This document shows positions 51,533 through 60,656 of a DNA stretch of 64,000 bases, in pieces. Under the pieces are notes generated by a model. That model did no database searches. It had not been told where the DNA came from and saw nothing but the letters and a program-made list of their open reading frames with translations. The first letter of the stretch is position 1. The number at the start of each line of letters is the position of its first letter. Origin of the DNA: Palsa-89 sp963824345 (GTDB lineage: Bacteria > Acidobacteriota > Terriglobia > Bryobacterales > Bryobacteraceae); contig CAWGOZ010000020.1 in assembly GCA_963824345.1 (NCBI GenBank), positions 124,001 through 188,000 of the forward strand, written 5' to 3'. Position numbers and translations under genes: made by a program.

Positions 51533-51958
51533 TCAGGGCGTCCGCAGACGCCTGATGACCTCCGGCCCGCATTGCGCATAGTGGCGGCCGTTCCATGTAA
51601 AAATAGCTTCCGCCTTAGCTTTGATGGCACAGTGCGCCAGCATGGCGTCGTAGATGGCGCCGCCGACGGTGCCCAGCGTGGCCGAGACTGCTAACGCAGC
51701 GGCGTATTCGTCCCCGTCCAGGGCGATCATCGAAAGTCGTTCGCGAATGCTGCCGATGAACAACATGGCCTGCTCACCGCTGATGCGGTGTTTGCCCGGC
51801 ATCCTAGTCAGTGTGGAGAAGACCTCGGCCAAGCTGTGCGCTCCACAGCAGCCTGTGGATTTGTCAAATTGAACGAATAGATCGAGGCTGGCTCGATGAT
51901 GAATGTGGTCCCCATAGAACACCGGGACCAGCACGGACGTATCGAAAAACGCCTTCAT
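51533..51958 (-). CDS. vapC: PIN-domain ribonuclease toxin (VapC-like)
   Basis: A 141-residue PIN protein. FFDTSVLVPVFYG (Asp4), HSLAEVFSTLTRMPG (acidic Glu), and GGAIYDAMLAHCAIKAKAEA followed by FTWNGRHYAQ (Asp, then the terminal N-motif) give the catalytic metal site. It cleaves RNA, often tRNA or rRNA loops, when free of antitoxin. It overlaps the antitoxin gene by 4 bases. Confidence 0.9.
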   Translation of the reverse strand: MKAFFDTSVLVPVFYGDHIHHRASLDLFVQFDKSTGCCGAHSLAEVFSTLTRMPGKHRISGEQAMLFIGSIRERLSMIALDGDEYAAALAVSATLGTVGGAIYDAMLAHCAIKAKAEAIFTWNGRHYAQCGPEVIRRLRTP

Positions 51959-52230
51959 TTATCCTTGCCGAGGTTCGATAGGTCGCGTTCCTCGCGGATG
52001 TGGCCAAGCATCTCGTCGGTGGTGGAAGCGGGCAAGGGCTGTCCCGTACGAAATACCCAGACGCCGTGCTCCTTCGTGAGCGGGCCTGTCCCGCGGACCG
52101 GGCGGAGCGTGATTTGTTCGCCGACAGCCTCCATCTCCAATGTGTCGCCGGGTTCCAGATGCAGCTCTTTGCGGAGCGGCTTCGGGATAACAACGCGGCC
52201 CGCTTTATCAACAGTGAGGCGGATGGCCAT
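51955..52230 (-). CDS. vapB: AbrB/SpoVT-fold antitoxin (VapB-like)
   Basis: A 91-residue protein. IRLTVDKAGRVVIPKPLRKEL and LHLEPGDTLEMEAVGEQITL form the AbrB swapped-hairpin DNA-binding domain. The C-terminal tail (STTDEMLGHIREERDLSNL) should wrap around the PIN toxin. Such antitoxins repress their own promoter. The region upstream to 52335 has no clear operator. Confidence 0.88.
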   Translation of the reverse strand: MAIRLTVDKAGRVVIPKPLRKELHLEPGDTLEMEAVGEQITLRPVRGTGPLTKEHGVWVFRTGQPLPASTTDEMLGHIREERDLSNLGKDK

Positions 52231-52335
52231 AGTGGCACAGCCTTATGGATCAACCCAATCAGCAATACCATTGTACCAGCATTGAGTCGAACAGATCCCT
52301 TCAGGCGGGTGTCTAACGAGTGGAGGCTACGAATC

Positions 52336-52557
52336 GTGAAAAAAACTTTGATTATATTGGCGATCAGCGGCTTGGCGGGGTTCGCATTCGCCCAGGACAC
52401 GGCCAAGGACGACCTGAAGAAGTCCGGCCAGGAAACCAAGGACGCAGCGAAGGACGTGGGCAAGGGAGTTAAGAAAGGAACCAAGAGGGCAGTTCACAAA
52501 AGCGCAAAGGCGACCAAGAAGGCCGCCAGCAAGGTGGAGGACAAGACTAGGCAATAG
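52336..52557 (+). CDS. Small exported Lys-rich protein
   Basis: 73 residues starting at GTG 52336 with GGAGG 9 bases upstream. The signal peptide (VKKTLIILAISGLAGFAFAQ) is followed by a highly charged helix with repeated AKD/KK units (KDAAKDVGKGVKKGTKRAVH). It resembles small CsbD/YtxH-like or histone-tail-like proteins in composition only. Function unknown. It is convergent with the collagen-like gene 63 bp away. Confidence 0.7.
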   Translation: MKKTLIILAISGLAGFAFAQDTAKDDLKKSGQETKDAAKDVGKGVKKGTKRAVHKSAKATKKAASKVEDKTRQ

Positions 52558-52620
52558 GGCAGCGGCCAGAGGCGCGCGACTGGCGCGAGTAACGGCTGCG
52601 CTTTCCTGGCCACAGGTCGC

Positions 52621-54039
52621 CTATTGCTCCGGCGCCGATGCGGGCGGCCTGGGATGATGCATTTCTATGATGCTCGGTTCGCCCTGGTGCCCGAACAACT
52701 CCGGATGGATGTAGTGGCCCTGATCCCGTGGGGCCTTGTCGACTTCCACCTGGATGCGATGGGCATTGGCCCAGGCGTCCTGACGGACACCGGTCACCTG
52801 CCAGGAGACCTTCACACCTGATCGGCTGGTCTTGATGGTGAAACTGCCATTGGCAATCTCCGTCGCAACGATGGCTTGCGCAAACTGGCCGATCACTGTG
52901 AGCTGATAGCGGAAATCCGTATTGAGCGCCTCGAACCACGCGGGCATGCTGACGATGGCCGTGCCGCTCGAGTCGGTGACGACATTGCCGTCGTAAATGT
53001 TCTTCATATCGGGCGATTCCACGAAGGAGTGGTAAAGATATTTATTTGCCGGATCGAGCGGATGATCTATTTTAAAGCTTCCGCCGGATTTGGAGATACT
53101 GCCACTAACGTCAATATTGCCATCGAAGGCGCCAGCATAGGCGGGGCTCTCGGGCGTCTTATTACCGGGCACGGCGTAAATTCCGTCGCCGCCAGCTCCT
53201 GTTCCATTTCCCCCTTGGGCAAAAACGCCAACGCCCCCGATTAGGCCGCCGTTTCCCCCAGTCGCTATTACGCCTAAACCACCGCCGCCCATGCTACCCT
53301 TGGTGTCGCCCCCGTCAGCCACCACGCCGCTCCCCCCGTAATCAGACTCGTCGATGCCAGCTCCGCCCAGCGCGTAGACACCGGATCCGCCTTCCCCGCC
53401 ATTGGAGGACCCGCCGTATGCGCCCACTCCCGCACCCCCAACGTAGTCGTTTCCGGAGAGCGCTTGTGCGCCGTGGCCGGCAATAGCGGAATGGGCGGTC
53501 GACGTGTTGACGATGTTGAAGACGGAATTACTGGTGCCCGCCGCGCTCCCGTTGAACGGCAACGCAACCGTTCCTGCCGGACCTTGTGGACCAGCCGGAC
53601 CCTTTGGACCCTCTGGACCCGTCGCGCCCGTCGCGCCTTTTGAACCGGCCGGACCGGTTGGACCCGTAGCACCCGTAGCTCCTGTAGCGCCGGCTGGACC
53701 AGTTGGTCCCGCTGGGCCGATGGCTCCGTTGGTAACGTCGAACACTCCTGCGCCCACGGTCAGTTGGAACGATCCGGCTGCCAACCCTGCCGGCAAGTCC
53801 GCGACAATCTTGGTGCTGCTCGAGGAGACCAGAGTTAACGCCACCCCATCCAGATCCACTACCGGCGAACCGGAGGCCGGCAGCAGATTCGTGCCGACTA
53901 TAGTGATCTGTTTGGTCGTGGAATTGATAATCGCGCTCGTGATCACCGGCGTTGCGCCATAGGCGATCGAGGAAGCGAACACCGACAGAACAGCCATAAC
54001 TACCGTCAGTTTCGAGGCTCCGAATTTGCAGCGCTTCAT
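52621..54039 (-). CDS. Secreted collagen-like / glycine-repeat surface protein
   Basis: 472 residues from the ATG at 54039, with GGAGG 7 bases upstream; a longer frame to 54153 exists. A signal peptide (about residues 10-27) is followed by an IPT/TIG-like domain (ITSAIINSTTKQITIVGTNLL). Collagen-like triplets GPAGPTGPAGATGATGATGP come next, then Gly-rich imperfect repeats (GGAGVGAYGGSSNGGEGGSG) reminiscent of beta-solenoid fibres. The C-terminal domain is globular (KYLYHSFVESPDMKNIYDGN). It is probably exposed on the surface as an adhesive fibre. No phage genes are near. It is the downstream partner of the repeat protein and regulator. Confidence 0.8.
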   Translation of the reverse strand: MKRCKFGASKLTVVMAVLSVFASSIAYGATPVITSAIINSTTKQITIVGTNLLPASGSPVVDLDGVALTLVSSSSTKIVADLPAGLAAGSFQLTVGAGVFDVTNGAIGPAGPTGPAGATGATGATGPTGPAGSKGATGATGPEGPKGPAGPQGPAGTVALPFNGSAAGTSNSVFNIVNTSTAHSAIAGHGAQALSGNDYVGGAGVGAYGGSSNGGEGGSGVYALGGAGIDESDYGGSGVVADGGDTKGSMGGGGLGVIATGGNGGLIGGVGVFAQGGNGTGAGGDGIYAVPGNKTPESPAYAGAFDGNIDVSGSISKSGGSFKIDHPLDPANKYLYHSFVESPDMKNIYDGNVVTDSSGTAIVSMPAWFEALNTDFRYQLTVIGQFAQAIVATEIANGSFTIKTSRSGVKVSWQVTGVRQDAWANAHRIQVEVDKAPRDQGHYIHPELFGHQGEPSIIEMHHPRPPASAPEQ

Positions 54040-54061
54040 AGAATCCTCCAATAGTGAGTGC

Positions 54062-55204
54062 TCAGTTCTGGATGCTTCCCCACGCCGCAAAGACGGCGGC
54101 CGGTCCACCACAGGCGGCCGAGTGCGCCTCAACCAGCGGGTGGAAGCTACCATCGGAGTCCGTCATCACACTGACCGTCGGATAGCAACCATCGGCGTAC
54201 TTGGTATCCGAATTCGGCGTCCAATGAATGCTGGTAGGAGTGGTTCCTCCAGTGCCGTAGTGCATGACCCCAGTTCGATACATCAGCGATCCGGTGCCGT
54301 TCTTTTCCTGATGGACTTCAACCACCATAAGATCGCAGCCGAAGGTGGCGCCACCGCCGGAGCACCATTGGACCGACGCCGATGGATTCCATCCGGTGTC
54401 GTACTTCGTCTGGGGCCCCCAGGTGATGGTGCCCTTAGTGGTGTCTACGGACCCGATCGAATACCACATCTCGCCACTGGGCCCCTGCGCCATCAACACG
54501 GCGACACCCCGAGCGACCGAAACCGTGGGCGCGTAGCCAGTGAATCCCGTGGAGTGAGAACCGTCAAAGCTGGCGCTCGGGGAAGTATCGCTGTAGGTCA
54601 GTTTGCCGACGTGGTACCACAGCAAAGAACTATCTATGGTGGCCTGGTGCACTTCGACAATGGTGGTACTGGTATCGGTACCACCGCTTTGGTCCAGCGC
54701 GACTGTGGGATTGAAGCCGCTATCATAGGAGTGGGAGTTGGCCCAGGTGGTGCCGTAACCGGTATCGACACCGCTTCGAAACAGTAGTTTCGCCCCGGGA
54801 TCCTGACTTGCCTGATGCACCTCGATGACGTCGGAAGCATAGCCCGGATAGCTTGTGCACGAGGGGATTAAACAGTCCACCATGGCGATTGAGGGTGCAT
54901 GGCCGGCCTCCTTGTTGGGTTGTCCGCTGCTGGTAATGTCGTAAGGGCCGTCCCAATAAAGATAGTTGATGTCCGAGATGACCATCTGGCCATCGAAATA
55001 GTTGAATGTGGCGTCGCCGCCGGTAGCGGTCTGGTAGATGATGGCGACATTCCCGTCTTGTCCGTCGGAAGCCGCCTTGGGGATCCACCCTTCACCTGAC
55101 GGCCAGCCGGTCACCGCCCACTGGATGGTGAGATTCTGGGCACCGGCCGCGTTCGCGAGCAGCAACGCCCCGAGTAACCCGATTGCGAATCGAATGTTTT
55201 TCAT
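54062..55204 (-). CDS. Secreted repeat protein, beta-propeller-like
   Basis: 380 residues with signal peptide MKNIRFAIGLLGALLLANAA and a GGAGGATTCAA ribosome site like that of the next gene. The mature part has about five repeats of near 50 residues that carry the words VEVHQA or VAVLMAQG, then LLFRSG or LWYHVG or MWYSIG, then D(S/T)GFNPTVAL or a variant. This is the periodicity of a five-bladed propeller or BNR/lectin-like solenoid. Conserved WSGE and HQ positions could bind carbohydrate. No family name is certain. It lies 22 bp upstream of the collagen-like gene. Confidence 0.75.
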   Translation of the reverse strand: MKNIRFAIGLLGALLLANAAGAQNLTIQWAVTGWPSGEGWIPKAASDGQDGNVAIIYQTATGGDATFNYFDGQMVISDINYLYWDGPYDITSSGQPNKEAGHAPSIAMVDCLIPSCTSYPGYASDVIEVHQASQDPGAKLLFRSGVDTGYGTTWANSHSYDSGFNPTVALDQSGGTDTSTTIVEVHQATIDSSLLWYHVGKLTYSDTSPSASFDGSHSTGFTGYAPTVSVARGVAVLMAQGPSGEMWYSIGSVDTTKGTITWGPQTKYDTGWNPSASVQWCSGGGATFGCDLMVVEVHQEKNGTGSLMYRTGVMHYGTGGTTPTSIHWTPNSDTKYADGCYPTVSVMTDSDGSFHPLVEAHSAACGGPAAVFAAWGSIQN

Positions 55205-55335
55205 TTGAATCCTCCCTTTGACTTTCCTCTGCTATCAAAACCGGGAGTAAGTATCGAAGTCCCTAATTCCGCGCTTAATAATCCTCAAAAGATGTGAACG
55301 CTCGGTAAGCGTCTGAAAGTAAACCTTTTGCGGAA

Positions 55336-57687
55336 TCAGCGAGCGGACTTGAGGGCGCTATATTCCTGGCGGGCTTTTTGCAGGACGGGGAGATCGGGGT
55401 CGGCGGATTTCCATTCATCGAAGAATCGCTCATACTGCTGGATGCTTTCGCCTCGGCGGCCCTCGTTCGATAGCGCGCGGGCGAGCCCCAGATACGCCAG
55501 CGGATATTGCATGGAAAGAACGTCTATTCCGGGATGATCCACGATCCGGCGATACTCGTTTTCCGCCTGAGCAGGCATCCCCGCCTCCAGGTAAGCTGCG
55601 CCCAGCAACGACGGAATATGGAAATCCCGCATGGCATAGGCCAGGGCCGGACCCAGCGCCTGGATCGCTTGCTTCGGATCATGCCGGCGGAGCGCGGCTG
55701 CCGCTCGCACCTGCGGTGCATATACATATTCGAGGAGCGTGTCGGCCGGCCGCTCACTGACCAGCGCAGCCAGTGCCGATTCGGCTGGTCCCGCGTCTCC
55801 CACCAGCGCGGACGCCACCAATCCATTCGACAGATCCGTCGCCACTCCCTTGTTCTCCAGAAGCGTGCGCGCCTGGCCGCCGAGCCCAACCTGCGACAGC
55901 AGGAAGGCGTTCAACGCATACAGCGATTCGAAACCTCCTAAACCACGCTTCTTGCCTTCTTCCACCGCCCTCGCCATGTGGGCCGACGCGGCCCCGAATT
56001 GACCCTTGCGGAGAGCCAGCGCCGCCGATTGCATCAGCATCACACGCTCCGGAAGCCCGCTGCGCGACCACTCCAACTGGCGCGTCACTTCGGGTTCGTC
56101 CCGGCTCACAAACGCGATGCGCAAGAACATGACGTGCAGGCCCGGGCTGTCAATCCCTCGGGAAATCGCCCGGCGGCAGACTTCCGCGGCTGCGCCGAAA
56201 TTGCCCACGTGAACCTGTGCGCGCGCGAGGGTGGTGAGCACCGCGGCATTGGTCGGCTGCAATTTTGCCGCCCGCTCGGCCGATTCCAAGGCCTGTGGAA
56301 ACTCGCCCAGGCTCTCTTGCAGATTGGCCAGGTCATTCCACGGGACGGGTTCCTGCGGAAAGGTCGCTGCCCAAACCTGATCGTTACGAATCGCCTCGTT
56401 CAGATCGCCGGTCGCGATCGAAAAATACTTACCCAACAGCGGAAACCGGTTGCGCTCGCCGACTGAATCCCGCAGCGCGTAAGCCTTCGTAATATTTTGG
56501 ACCGCCAGGCTATGCTCGCTCATGTTGTCGTAGAGCCTGGCCAGATCGGCGTAGGCCAAAGCGAAATTCGGATCCAGCTCAAGCGCGTGCTTCAGCGGCG
56601 CCATGGCTTCATCGGTCCGTCCGCGGTTATAGAGGTCGGCGGCCTCCGAGTATGCTCTGACGGCTGCAAACGACAACGTCTCCACATCCATCAAGGGCAC
56701 GCTGAACCGCTGGACCGAGGCCGCCGATTCCCCCAGACGCTCGCGCATCTGGGGTACCACCCGGTCCAGGCTCTTCAGAACGTCTTCCTTATTGGATGGT
56801 TCAGCCCGCGCGCTGGCCAGTGTCTTTCCCGTGTTGCAGTCCAACGCCTCCAGCGTCAGCAGGTATCGGCTGCCCAGGTTCGTGATGGCGCCGCCGACCA
56901 GTACGCGGCTGTTGCTCCTCTGGCAGATCTCGCGCCACAGCGAGTCCGTCAGCTTTTCATCCTCGTGCCGCTTCATCAGCGCCAAAGTGTTACGGACTTC
57001 CGCCCTGCTCAAAACGGCGAAATAGGGGGATTGCCCCAGGTCGATCGATAAAGCACTGGAAAGCGCCAGATCGAACGAAGAATCGCCCGTCCTGTTTTCG
57101 AACGGCGACACCACGATCGGAACCGCGGGGCCACCAGGCGGACGATGCGTTGCACGCCAGGCCCAGATCGCGAGCCCGGCAAGCAAAATGGCGAATAGGG
57201 GAACGGCCGCCACGGTTCGCAATCGAGAGCGGCGAGCAGCCATCAAAACGGCTGGCCGATGTAGAATTTCCTCGGTTATGAATGTGCTGCGCTCGCGAAT
57301 CGTCTGAACCACGATTTCCTCAGGCACGTCGAGGGTGCCGGGCGCAACAATCGCCAGCGGAGCGTCCGACTCGACAACGGCCGAGAATTGATAGCCTTGG
57401 CCGGGCACGGTAACGATGTACGGCGAGTCGTCCGTCTGAGGCTGCAGGACCTTTCGGAGGCGGAACACATGTTGCGTGAGATTGCTTTCTTCGACGAAGG
57501 AATCGGGCCAAACCGCCTTCAACAGTTCGTCCTTGGTAACCACCCGCCCCGCGTTCGCCACAAGGTACAGCAGCACTTCAAAAGTCTTCGAAGGCAACGG
57601 AACGACAGCCCCATGACGCAGCACCATCCGCGGACGAACCCTCAGTTCGTAATCCGCGAACCGGTACAACTCTTTGAAGCCGGGCAT
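55336..57687 (-). CDS. CadC-like membrane winged-helix regulator with TPR sensor
   Basis: A 783-residue protein. Residues 8-105 are an OmpR/PhoB-type winged helix (YELRVRPRMVLRHGAVVPLP, TKDELLKAVWPDSFVEESNL, NLTQHVFRLRKVLQ). A single membrane span lies at about 157-177. The periplasmic part has a TolB/cyclase-associated-like module (SPFENRTGDSSFDLALSSAL) and about ten TPR units to the C-terminus. This is the CadC/ToxR topology expanded with TPRs, common in Acidobacteria. It probably controls the two secreted-protein genes immediately downstream (inference from position). Confidence 0.85.
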   Translation of the reverse strand: MPGFKELYRFADYELRVRPRMVLRHGAVVPLPSKTFEVLLYLVANAGRVVTKDELLKAVWPDSFVEESNLTQHVFRLRKVLQPQTDDSPYIVTVPGQGYQFSAVVESDAPLAIVAPGTLDVPEEIVVQTIRERSTFITEEILHRPAVLMAARRSRLRTVAAVPLFAILLAGLAIWAWRATHRPPGGPAVPIVVSPFENRTGDSSFDLALSSALSIDLGQSPYFAVLSRAEVRNTLALMKRHEDEKLTDSLWREICQRSNSRVLVGGAITNLGSRYLLTLEALDCNTGKTLASARAEPSNKEDVLKSLDRVVPQMRERLGESAASVQRFSVPLMDVETLSFAAVRAYSEAADLYNRGRTDEAMAPLKHALELDPNFALAYADLARLYDNMSEHSLAVQNITKAYALRDSVGERNRFPLLGKYFSIATGDLNEAIRNDQVWAATFPQEPVPWNDLANLQESLGEFPQALESAERAAKLQPTNAAVLTTLARAQVHVGNFGAAAEVCRRAISRGIDSPGLHVMFLRIAFVSRDEPEVTRQLEWSRSGLPERVMLMQSAALALRKGQFGAASAHMARAVEEGKKRGLGGFESLYALNAFLLSQVGLGGQARTLLENKGVATDLSNGLVASALVGDAGPAESALAALVSERPADTLLEYVYAPQVRAAAALRRHDPKQAIQALGPALAYAMRDFHIPSLLGAAYLEAGMPAQAENEYRRIVDHPGIDVLSMQYPLAYLGLARALSNEGRRGESIQQYERFFDEWKSADPDLPVLQKARQEYSALKSAR

Positions 57688-57769
57688 CTTCCCGCTCCCT
57701 AAATTGCCGCTTCCGCGGCCTGTTAAGAAAGATTCAGAGGTCTTAACCGCGATTTTGAGGACGGCGGCA

Positions 57770-58000
57770 ATGTTTGAGTGCGATCCTGAGACACGAAATT
57801 CCCCAATTCAAATGGAACCAGCACCAGATAGTTTACCGGCCCGGCCCGGCCCGGAGCAAGAATCCGGCGAAGCGGTCGAGATCGTACGGCGCGTCGAAAT
57901 CACGCTGGAGCGCGAGATCACGACAGTGATCCGGCGTCACAGGAAGGGATTTTCCGAAGCCGGCGTCCCTGGGAAACCGCCGATCAACGCCGATCAATGA
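57770..58000 (+). CDS. Small hypothetical protein
   Basis: 76 residues from the ATG at 57770, with GAGGACGG upstream; the frame is open from 57674 in the divergent regulator. MFECDPETRNSPIQMEPAPD is polar, and EAVEIVRRVEITLEREITTV suggests a charged amphipathic strand or helix. No signal peptide, no known family. Reality of the gene is moderately supported by codon pattern only. Confidence 0.45.
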   Translation: MFECDPETRNSPIQMEPAPDSLPARPGPEQESGEAVEIVRRVEITLEREITTVIRRHRKGFSEAGVPGKPPINADQ

Positions 58001-58079
58001 GGAGAGGGAAACCAAAGACTTCTGAGTGACGATATACGCGGTGCCTTGCTAGTCTCACGCAACACGCCGGGCGGCTCGC

Positions 58080-58087
58080 GCTACAAT
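58080..58087 (+). promoter_or_regulatory. GCTACAAT, -10-like box of the trp operon
   Basis: The box lies 15 bases before the trpC ATG at 58103. It fits the GCTANANT series and would give a short leader. No leader peptide with Trp codons or attenuator was seen. Confidence 0.45.
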
Positions 58088-58102
58088 TGGATTTTCCCGC
58101 CC

Positions 58103-58879
58103 ATGGTGAAAGCGCTCCCGGACATCCTGGCTCAAATTGTCGACCAGAAGAGGCTCGATTTGGCGTCCCGCGAGCCCGGGGTTGAAGAGCGCGCAGAGCA
58201 GTCGATTCCCGGGCGGCGCGACTTTCTGGCTGCGCTCACCAGCCGGGCGCCGGCGGTGATCGCGGAAGTGAAGAAGGCATCGCCGAGCAAAGGCGTGCTG
58301 GCTGACGAGTTCGACCCGGCTTCGATCGCCCGATCGTATGAGAATGGCGGCGCGGCCGCGCTATCGGTGCTAACCGACGAAAAACATTTTCTGGGTAGCT
58401 TGTCGCATTTGGAATCGGCCCGCGCGGCCGTGCGGCTGCCGGTTTTGCGCAAGGATTTCACCATCGACACCTATCACGTGCACCAGGCGGCGGCCCATGG
58501 AGCCGATGCGATCCTGTTGATCGCCGCTCTACTCTCGGAGCGCCAGATGCGCGATTTCCGGGAGCTTGCAGAACGTTACCGCATGGCGGCCCTGGTGGAA
58601 GTGCATGCGGAAGACGAGCTAGGGCAAGCGATTACATCCGGCGCGCGATTGATCGGCGTCAACAACCGGAATCTGCACACCTTCGAGGTAAATCTAGGTA
58701 CCGCGCTTCGATTGGCGGACAAAATTCCCGCGGGCGTGGTGCGAGTGGCCGAGAGCGGGATCCGTTCCGCTGCCGACGTCGAGCGCCTGCGCGCGGCCGG
58801 TTACCAGGCGTTCCTGGTGGGCGAGCATTTGATGAAATCCGGCGATCCAGCCGCAGCATTGCGAGAGTTGCTCTCATGA
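58103..58879 (+). CDS. trpC: Indole-3-glycerol phosphate synthase
   Basis: About 258 residues from the ATG at 58103; the longer frame starts in the promoter region. VIAEVKKASPSKG (catalytic Lys and Ser-Pro-Ser), VLRKDFTIDTYHV (Lys), LVEVHAEDEL, IGVNNRNLHTFEV and VAESGIRSAADV are the complete set of family motifs. It converts CdRP to indole-3-glycerol phosphate in tryptophan synthesis. It is monofunctional, with trpF following on an ATGA overlap. Confidence 0.95.
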   Translation: MVKALPDILAQIVDQKRLDLASREPGVEERAEQSIPGRRDFLAALTSRAPAVIAEVKKASPSKGVLADEFDPASIARSYENGGAAALSVLTDEKHFLGSLSHLESARAAVRLPVLRKDFTIDTYHVHQAAAHGADAILLIAALLSERQMRDFRELAERYRMAALVEVHAEDELGQAITSGARLIGVNNRNLHTFEVNLGTALRLADKIPAGVVRVAESGIRSAADVERLRAAGYQAFLVGEHLMKSGDPAAALRELLS

Positions 58880-59457
58880 TGGTCAAGATCTGCGGCATCA
58901 CCAATCGCGAAGATGCGCTGGCCGCTGTCGACGCCGGGGCCGATGCCATCGGTTTCAATTTCTACCGCGAAAGCCCTCGATACATTTCGCCCACCGGCGC
59001 AGCCACGATTGGAGAAAAGATCCCTGCCAACGTCTGGAAAGTCGGCGTGTTCGTGAATGAAGCGCCGGAGACCATCGCGAAAATCGTTCTCGACGCCGGG
59101 CTCGACGTTGCGCAGCTGCATGGCAGTTCGGACGCCCGAGGAGTTCGCGTCTGGAGGGCCATGTCACCTTTGGATCCAGTAGCGCTCGCATTGTTTGGGG
59201 ACGTGGAGGCCGTGCTGATCGATTCGCCGGCCGATGGCATGTCGGGCGGAAGCGGCAAAACCTGGGACTGGTCCCAAGCACCGCATCTCGAACAGAAAGT
59301 CATCATTGCCGGCGGCTTGGACGGTGACAACGTTCAACTCGCCATTGAACAAGCACGCCCCTGGGGAGTCGACGCTTGCTCCCGCATCGAAAAATCCCCC
59401 GGGCTAAAGGATCACTATAAAATGCGCAAATTCATCCTGGCTGCTCTCGAATCGTGA
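58876..59457 (+). CDS. trpF: Phosphoribosylanthranilate isomerase
   Basis: A 193-residue TIM-barrel enzyme. MVKICGITNREDALAAVDAG (catalytic Cys), GFNFYRESPRYIS, VGVFVNEAPETIA, VAQLHGSSDA, VLIDSP (catalytic Asp) and IIAGGLDGDNV are all present. It isomerises PRA to CdRP. The start overlaps trpC by 4 bases and the stop overlaps trpB by 4. Confidence 0.95.
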   Translation: MMVKICGITNREDALAAVDAGADAIGFNFYRESPRYISPTGAATIGEKIPANVWKVGVFVNEAPETIAKIVLDAGLDVAQLHGSSDARGVRVWRAMSPLDPVALALFGDVEAVLIDSPADGMSGGSGKTWDWSQAPHLEQKVIIAGGLDGDNVQLAIEQARPWGVDACSRIEKSPGLKDHYKMRKFILAALES

Positions 59458-60656
59458 CGACGCCATCCCCCGACTCCGGCGGCCACTTCGGCCCGTACGG
59501 CGGCCGCTATGTTCCGGAAGTGCTGATGGCGCCGTTGGAGGAACTCGAGCAGGCCTATCTCACGGCTCGGCACGATCCGGCGTTTCAAGCCGAGTTGAAG
59601 GACCTGCTGGCCAATTACGCGGGCCGTCCCACGCCGCTCTATCACGCCAAGCGGTTGAGCGAAGCCTACGGCGGCGCCAGGATTTACATCAAGCGCGAGG
59701 ATCTGCTGCACACCGGCGCGCACAAGATCAACAACTGCCTGGGCCAGGCCCTGCTCGCACGGCGCATGGGGAAAAAGCGCATCATCGCCGAAACCGGCGC
59801 TGGCCAGCACGGCGTCGCAACCGCGACGGTGTGCGCTCTTTTTGGGCTCGAGTGCATCGTCTACATGGGCGAAGAGGACATGCGGCGGCAGCGGCTGAAT
59901 GTCTTTCGCATGCGCTTGCTCGGCGCGAAAGTGACCAGCGTCACCAGCGGCAGCCGGACCTTGAAGGACGCCATCAACGAAGCCATGCGCGACTGGGTGA
60001 CCAACGTCGATTCCACCCATTACCTGCTTGGCTCCGCCCTGGGCGCACATCCTTACCCGATGATGGTGCGCGATTTTCATAGCGTGATCGGAGAAGAGAC
60101 CCGGCGCCAGATCCTGGAGCGCGAGCGTCGCCTGCCGGATTCGATATTCGCCTGCGTGGGCGGCGGTAGCAACGCGATCGGGATGTTTCACGCGTTCCTG
60201 GCCGACGAAGGCGTCCGCCTGATTGGAGTGGAGGCGGGTGGAACAGGCGCGCAGCTGGGCGCGCATGCCGCGCGCTTTTCGGGCGGATCGCCTGGCGTGC
60301 TGCACGGCGCGCACAGCTATCTTTTGCAGGACGCCGACGGGCAGGTGGCGCTGACGCATTCCGTCTCGGCTGGTCTGGATTACGCATTGGTGGGACCCGA
60401 ACACGCGTGGCTGCACGATAAGAAACGAGCCGAGTATTGCTCGGTCACTGACAGCCAGGCGCTGGACGCCGCGCGCATATTGGCGCGCACCGAAGGGATC
60501 ATTCCCGCGCTTGAATCCGCGCATGCCGTGGCTGAAGCGTTGCGGCGCGCCCCCGGCGCCAAAGGCGAAATGTTCATCATTAATCTGTCAGGACGCGGCG
60601 ACAAAGATACGGACATCTATCGCGAAAATTTGAAGGAATTAGATGACCCGCATTAG
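59454..60656 (+). CDS. trpB: Tryptophan synthase beta chain
   Basis: A 400-residue PLP enzyme that condenses indole and serine to tryptophan. GTG start. GHFGPYGGRYVPEVLMAPLE, LLHTGAHKINNCLGQAL (PLP Lys), ETGAGQHGVATAT, CVGGGSNAIGMFHAF and LSGRGDKD are canonical TrpB1 motifs. Length is normal. It overlaps trpF by 4 bases and trpA by 14. Confidence 0.97.
   Translation: MTTPSPDSGGHFGPYGGRYVPEVLMAPLEELEQAYLTARHDPAFQAELKDLLANYAGRPTPLYHAKRLSEAYGGARIYIKREDLLHTGAHKINNCLGQALLARRMGKKRIIAETGAGQHGVATATVCALFGLECIVYMGEEDMRRQRLNVFRMRLLGAKVTSVTSGSRTLKDAINEAMRDWVTNVDSTHYLLGSALGAHPYPMMVRDFHSVIGEETRRQILERERRLPDSIFACVGGGSNAIGMFHAFLADEGVRLIGVEAGGTGAQLGAHAARFSGGSPGVLHGAHSYLLQDADGQVALTHSVSAGLDYALVGPEHAWLHDKKRAEYCSVTDSQALDAARILARTEGIIPALESAHAVAEALRRAPGAKGEMFIINLSGRGDKDTDIYRENLKELDDPH

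Noticed and set aside
52621..54039. Collagen-like gene considered as a phage tail fibre
   Set aside because: No structural, lysis or integrase genes flank it, and it has a signal peptide.
59415..60524. A 369-codon frame opposite trpB, and similar ones opposite the second M16 gene (26176-27510) and the ArsA gene (47047-48066)
   Set aside because: All lie fully antisense to genes with complete catalytic motifs.
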